DNA of 64,000 nucleotides from Stereum hirsutum FP-91666 SS1 (Eukaryota > Basidiomycota > Agaricomycetes > Russulales > Stereaceae): positions 1,031,503 to 1,095,502 of the forward strand of contig NW_006763132.1 in the NCBI RefSeq assembly GCF_000264905.1. The letters run 5' to 3'. Below, piece after piece: positions 60,126-64,000 of this stretch; position 1 is the first letter of the stretch, and each line of letters starts with the position of its first letter. The notes under the pieces were generated by a model. It did not search any database. It saw nothing but the letters and a program-made list of their open reading frames with translations, and was not told the origin of the DNA. Made by a program: the position numbers and the translations under genes.

Positions 60126-61832
60126 ATGTCCAACATCAACGAATACCAATTCGTGTCTTCTCCGTCTTGCTCCACCCAGACCTTACCAGCCTTCACTCGC
60201 TCTCAAACACTCAACTACAACTATCCATACTTACCCCCAAGTTGTGCTTATCACGAGCCCTCGGAGGCTGAACACTTGTTGCTAAACTCTGACCAGAAGA
60301 CCTCTCCCTTTCCTCTACACATATCGCCTTCGATGAATTCCCCCTCCATCTCCTCCCTGTATGCCTCCGCATTCTTACCCATGTTCTGGCCAACCTCGAA
60401 TGCTCCTTGGTTGCCTCCGTCTTACAACTCGCGATGGCTTCCAAGCTCGACAGCTGTGGCGACCAGTAAACCAATGCTCAAATTAAACCATCCTCTACCT
60501 CCCAAACCCCTCGTTAATCACGGTCACGATAGTCCCAGACTACGTCCTCCGAGAACTCCACAACGGCAGCTTTGTGAACAAAGTGATTCTGAGTACGTCC
60601 ATTATCAGTTGTGGCCGAGGAGAAATTGAGAGACGACCGTGCTAACGCCACGTCTATGTATCAAGTCACTCCGAAGATTCTTGTGTGGAAAGTCTACTCG
60701 AGCAACAGCAGTCCCAGCTACCTCCAGGCGTTATCGAGCGCAATGGCATGTTCTACTTCCCAGTGCCCTCGACTTCACATTCCCGTCACAAGCCGGGTGC
60801 GGGCCCCACAAAACCGTCCTCCACTTCGTCCGATACCACCCATTCCGACGCCGCTCAATCTTCCTCGAGTAAAGATGGCTCGGAACCCAAGTCGGACGAG
60901 GAAACGGTGCGGGACCTGCTACTGTTCATCGACGCCGACGCCGCATCCTCGGAATCCACCGTCTTCCCTTTGTGCCTTGACGTGTCCAATATCTGGGATA
61001 TGCCACCCGCTCGACAACGTTCAGATATAATCCCGTCAGCTGGCCGCCTTCGTACGAATATCAACAGGGAGACAGTAGAAAGCGCCGTGGCTCCTCAAGT
61101 TTTCGACGCCGTCATGAAGGTGCCTGAACCTCCGTCTCCTCCCCCGGAACCGTTGGTGCAGGTGGAGCATGTTGAGCATGTTGAGGTTCTGGAAGCCAAA
61201 GAGAATATTGAGACCAGCCAGACGCCTGCGACGCCGAGTACAGTTCCAAAGAAAACGAGAGGAAGGAAGTACAGGAAACCTAAACAGGCTGCCAAGGGCA
61301 AGGTTGTCGACGAGCAGAAGGCGACTCAGGCAGAGTCTGACCCTTCAAAAGCTCTGCCAGAAACCAAGGTTACGAAATCCCCGAAGGGTGAGGCGAAGGC
61401 ATCGAAAGCATCCGGCTCGAAGACGTCGCCAAATCCGAAGAGGACGAGGGCGAGGGCGAAGGCTTCAAAGGCGAGGGAGCAGACAACAGCCATCGAGACG
61501 GAGAAGACAGGCGCGAAAGAGGAGTCGGGCTCGAAGAAGGCGGAGACGAAGAAGGCAGAGGTGAAGAGGGCTCCCGAGGTGGAAAAGATAGGTGAACCGA
61601 AGAAGGAGCAGGAGCCGAAGAAGCCCGCGAATGCGAGGAAAACAACAGACCCCCAAGCGAGCACGGTAGCTTCTAAGCCTGCACCAAAGCGGAGGCCAAG
61701 GAGGACAGGGAGTAGGAGAACAAAGGGCGGAAAGGTTAGTATGGGCTGCTCGTTGATCGTTCTAGATTCTTACCCTTGTCCTTTCAGGCGAAGCCTCAGA
61801 CGGCGAAGACTGCTGAATCTCCAAGCACTTGA
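60126..61832 (+). CDS. Hypothetical Lys/Ala/Glu-rich protein, probably nuclear
   Basis: Not recognised. Three exons: 60126-60592, 60666-61734 and about 61788-61832, about 526 residues. The N-terminal half is Ser/Pro-rich and disordered (SNINEYQFVSSPSCSTQTLP, then PLPPKPLVNHGHDSPRLRPP). A short conserved-looking core follows: VESLLEQQQSQLPPGVIERN, GMFYFPVPSTSHSR, VRDLLLFIDADAASSESTVF, FPLCLDVSNIWDMP. The C-terminal 250 residues are repeats of Lys, Ala, Glu and Thr with AT-hook-like RGRKYRKPK and PKRRPRRTGSRR, so DNA or RNA binding is likely. The frame's usable ATG is at 60126; a GTG lies 30 nt upstream. Confidence 0.7.
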
Positions 61833-63118
61833 ACTTTGTGGTTGGCCCTCTACAATAAAATCTACATGTACTTTAAATTCAGCATACTTGTACGAGTCTA
61901 TCCGTTTATTTTGCGTGTACGATTTGGTGTACAAAGTACATATAGGACTCATAGGATGAACCCGCTGTTCCTCGTATTCTTGTAATATTTACTTATTCTC
62001 TTTTCTTCTTCCTCCTGCTTTGGTTTTAAATCGTGTAATATATAGACACTGCATGTACGCTACAATTCATACGTAGCTCCCATGGTTCCCTCCCATACTT
62101 AGTTCCTCGTAGTACGGTGGTAGTGCTCCTCTTCTGGGCCACACATGACATAGCGCCACAGCGACGATCGCTCGCGTGGCGTTACAGTTCCGAATCTCGC
62201 CGCCGTATTTGGGAGAAAATTGGAAATCTTTCGAGCGGTCAACGTCCTTGAACGTCTTCATCATTCAACCATCTTCTGCCCATATATCATCACAAGCACT
62301 GCCCATGACCTCGCTCCCAATCGTGGAATCTTAACCGCCACTCTGTATAAAATGCTGTATGGACCTCCGCATTGCCACCGTCTTGCCATGAGTCCGGGTG
62401 CTTAGGCTAGTAGTACATTCAGTCGTCCAGGACTACTAGCCGGACACCATCTTTCTCGAGCTTCTGGCTTGCTTCTGGCTAAAGTCTCGTTGCACCTGAA
62501 ACCGCTGTACTCCGTATGGATCATCTAGATTTCGCCTTGGTCGCCTAGGCCGTGCCTCTGTCCCTTGTTAGCGTAATAGGCAGGGCTTGTACAAAGGGTC
62601 TGCGAAAGTAATGGGGCGCCTGCGGTTGGCCAGTACGAGGACAACATAAAAGTTGACCCGATACTGTAGCACGATGACGCTCGAACGATGGCCAGTGATA
62701 GCAGTGCCAAGCCTCACTGCTGCCTGACGCATAGAGATCGTTCAGCAAATTTACTGCGGCTCCATACAAGCACGTTTCGTGCTGATCTTCACCGTACGTT
62801 TCTGACCAATGAAATCCTCTGTATTGGCCGACCAGGGTGCGGCAATTGCGCGAGCGAGATCATCTGGGGATATCGCCTTGATGTCTTCGCATTGCGAGCC
62901 TACGATGAATGTTCGAATTCATCCCCCTGTTGACTGCGCCGCTGTCGCGGTCCTTTCACTGGTTTACTTGGCGGATATTGCTGCGGTTTTTACAGAGGGC
63001 TCCAGCGTCGATCCTGCACTTACAAAAGACCAGCTAAACAGTATGGAAAGTAAACACATCTCTTTTCTCTCTTGTCAACGCTCCCTTTGACTTTAACGAT
63101 CCCCTCATCCTCGCCACA
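61833..63118. other. Gene-poor spacer
   Basis: 1.3 kb between the Lys-rich protein and the intradiol dioxygenase. A small tandem GCTTCTGGCTT lies near 62460. No coding feature or RNA gene supported. Confidence 0.5.
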
Positions 63119-64000
63119 ATGGTCCAGCTCTCTACACTTTTCTCCACTCTTACCGTCGCCGCGGTGGCCGGCTCCGCCCTTGCCCATCCTTCCGTTCACT
63201 CCCCTTCTGAACTCGAGTTCCAACGCCGCGCAAGGCGCTCGCTTGGGGACTGTCAATCACAGCTCAGGAAACGCGACGGTGTTGCTGTTCGATCCATGGC
63301 TCGCCGCCAGGCCTACGCCGACAGCATTCGCAAGGCCCGCGGACTTTCTACCGGTTTGTGTTTCCTACTTCATCACACGACTTCGACTCACACAACGCCA
63401 CCTTGACAGGCCCTTTCAAGCGCGATCTGGCCACCGTCCTTGCCACCGACCACAAGTCGAACCTGACTGGTGTCACGAACAACACCGACGCTGCCACGCT
63501 TTTCGACACGGACAGCTCCTGCGTCCTCGCCCCTGAAGTGACCCAGGGTCCCTACTGTGAGTTATCGACAAAGTTCTCCTCATGAGAAAACATTTTCTGA
63601 CGGATTTCATCAGATGTCGACGGCGAGTATGTCCGCTACGACATTCGCGAGGACCAGGAGGGCATTCCCACCTACCTCGACATTGAACTTATCGACGTCT
63701 CGACTTGCGAGCCCGTCCCCGATATCTACATCGATATCTGGTCTGCCAACGCTACCGGTGTTTATTCTGGAATTGGTAAGCATCACATTTGTCTGACCTT
63801 CTGTATGAAGGGCAGTAATTGATCCATTATTATAGTTGCTAGCGGCAATGGCGAATCCACCGACGCTTCTAACATCAACACTACCTTCATTCGTGGCATC
63901 CAACAAACCAATGAGGACGGCGTTGCGCAGTGGCTCACGATCTTCCCAGGCCATTACACCTCTCGTGCAACCCACATTCATCTTATCGCCCACCAGACCA
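63119..64000 (+). CDS. Extracellular intradiol ring-cleavage dioxygenase-like protein (3' end off the window)
   Basis: Signal peptide MVQLSTLFSTLTVAAVAGSA then AHPSVHSPSELEFQRRARRS, a pro-like region with basic residues. Exon joins at 63353 (GTTTGT), 63556 (GTGAGT) and 63774 (GTAAGC) give CVLAPEVTQGPYYVDGEYVR, DIREDQEGIPTYLDIELIDV, EPVPDIYIDIWSANATGVYS, GIQQTNEDGVAQWLTIFPGH and RATHIHLIAHQT at the edge. Iron ligands expected of the family are in place: Tyr in QGPYYVDGEYVR, Tyr in FPGHYTSR and His-x-His in ATHIHL. The family opens catechol-type rings; fungal secreted members act on lignin or plant phenolics. The C-terminus is missing only because the window ends. Confidence 0.9.

Overview
The window is eukaryotic nuclear DNA from a basidiomycete fungus, most likely an Agaricomycete. 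Nearly every gene is cut by several short introns of about 45-130 nt with GT(R)NGT donors and YAG acceptors. Genes lie on both strands in divergent and convergent pairs with short spacers. Several families are typical of mushroom-forming fungi: a basidiomycete-type flavin monooxygenase with an NTF2-like N-terminus, a glycopeptide-type secreted domain, and an extracellular intradiol dioxygenase. There are no operons, no CRISPR array, and no tRNA or rRNA gene that I can support. I rebuilt gene models by hand, joining exons across GT-AG (and one GC-AG) introns; ends are therefore predictions.

Layout. 1-5.1 kb: flavin monooxygenase (minus, runs off the left edge) and a divergent MFS transporter (plus). 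5.9-10 kb: divergent housekeeping pair, PP2A catalytic subunit (minus) and CCT epsilon (plus). 10.3-12.2 kb: proline iminopeptidase (minus). 13.2-16.9 kb: glycopeptide-ectodomain single-pass membrane protein (plus) facing a Sec14/CRAL-TRIO protein (minus). 17.6-19.5 kb: salicylate-hydroxylase-like FAD monooxygenase with an in-frame stop (plus). 20.2-23.9 kb: SUN-domain nuclear envelope protein (minus). 24.4-29.4 kb: Hsp70-like ATPase with a long disordered tail rich in WG/GW motifs (minus). 29.8-31.6 kb: unknown coiled-coil protein (plus). 32.2-33.6 kb: F-box protein with a Cys cluster (plus). 34.5-36.2 kb: secreted endonuclease/phosphatase-fold protein fused to a jacalin-like lectin (plus). 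36.5-37.9 kb: aldo-keto reductase (minus). 38.7-39.6 kb: small mitochondrial protein (minus). 40.5-40.7 kb: tiny secreted knottin-like peptide (minus). 42.2-45.5 kb: divergent Yip1-family Golgi protein (minus) and proteasome ATPase Rpt2 (plus). 46.0-48.8 kb: citrate synthase with a peroxisomal-type tail (plus). 49.0-50.2 kb: intronless TetX-like FAD monooxygenase (minus). 51-52.2 kb: Rpf2 (plus). 52.5-52.8 kb: MoaD-type molybdopterin synthase small subunit (minus). 53.0-54.9 kb: second F-box protein (minus). 55.1-57.4 kb: unknown membrane protein (plus). 57.8-59.4 kb: NmrA-like oxidoreductase with a damaged N-terminus (minus). 60.1-61.8 kb: Lys/Ala-rich nuclear-type protein (plus). 63.1 kb to the right edge: intradiol dioxygenase-like secreted protein (plus, partial).

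Housekeeping genes (phosphatase, chaperonin, proteasome, ribosome assembly, Golgi and nuclear envelope) alternate with accessory genes for oxidative or secreted functions (three FAD monooxygenases, MFS pump, AKR, NmrA, knottin, lectin-nuclease, glycopeptide receptor, intradiol dioxygenase). Two accessory genes look recently broken. The most unusual architecture is the Hsp70-like protein with a WG/GW-repeat tail. A degenerate sequence of about 65-90 bp, conserved as a peptide pattern, occurs three times in intergenic DNA.
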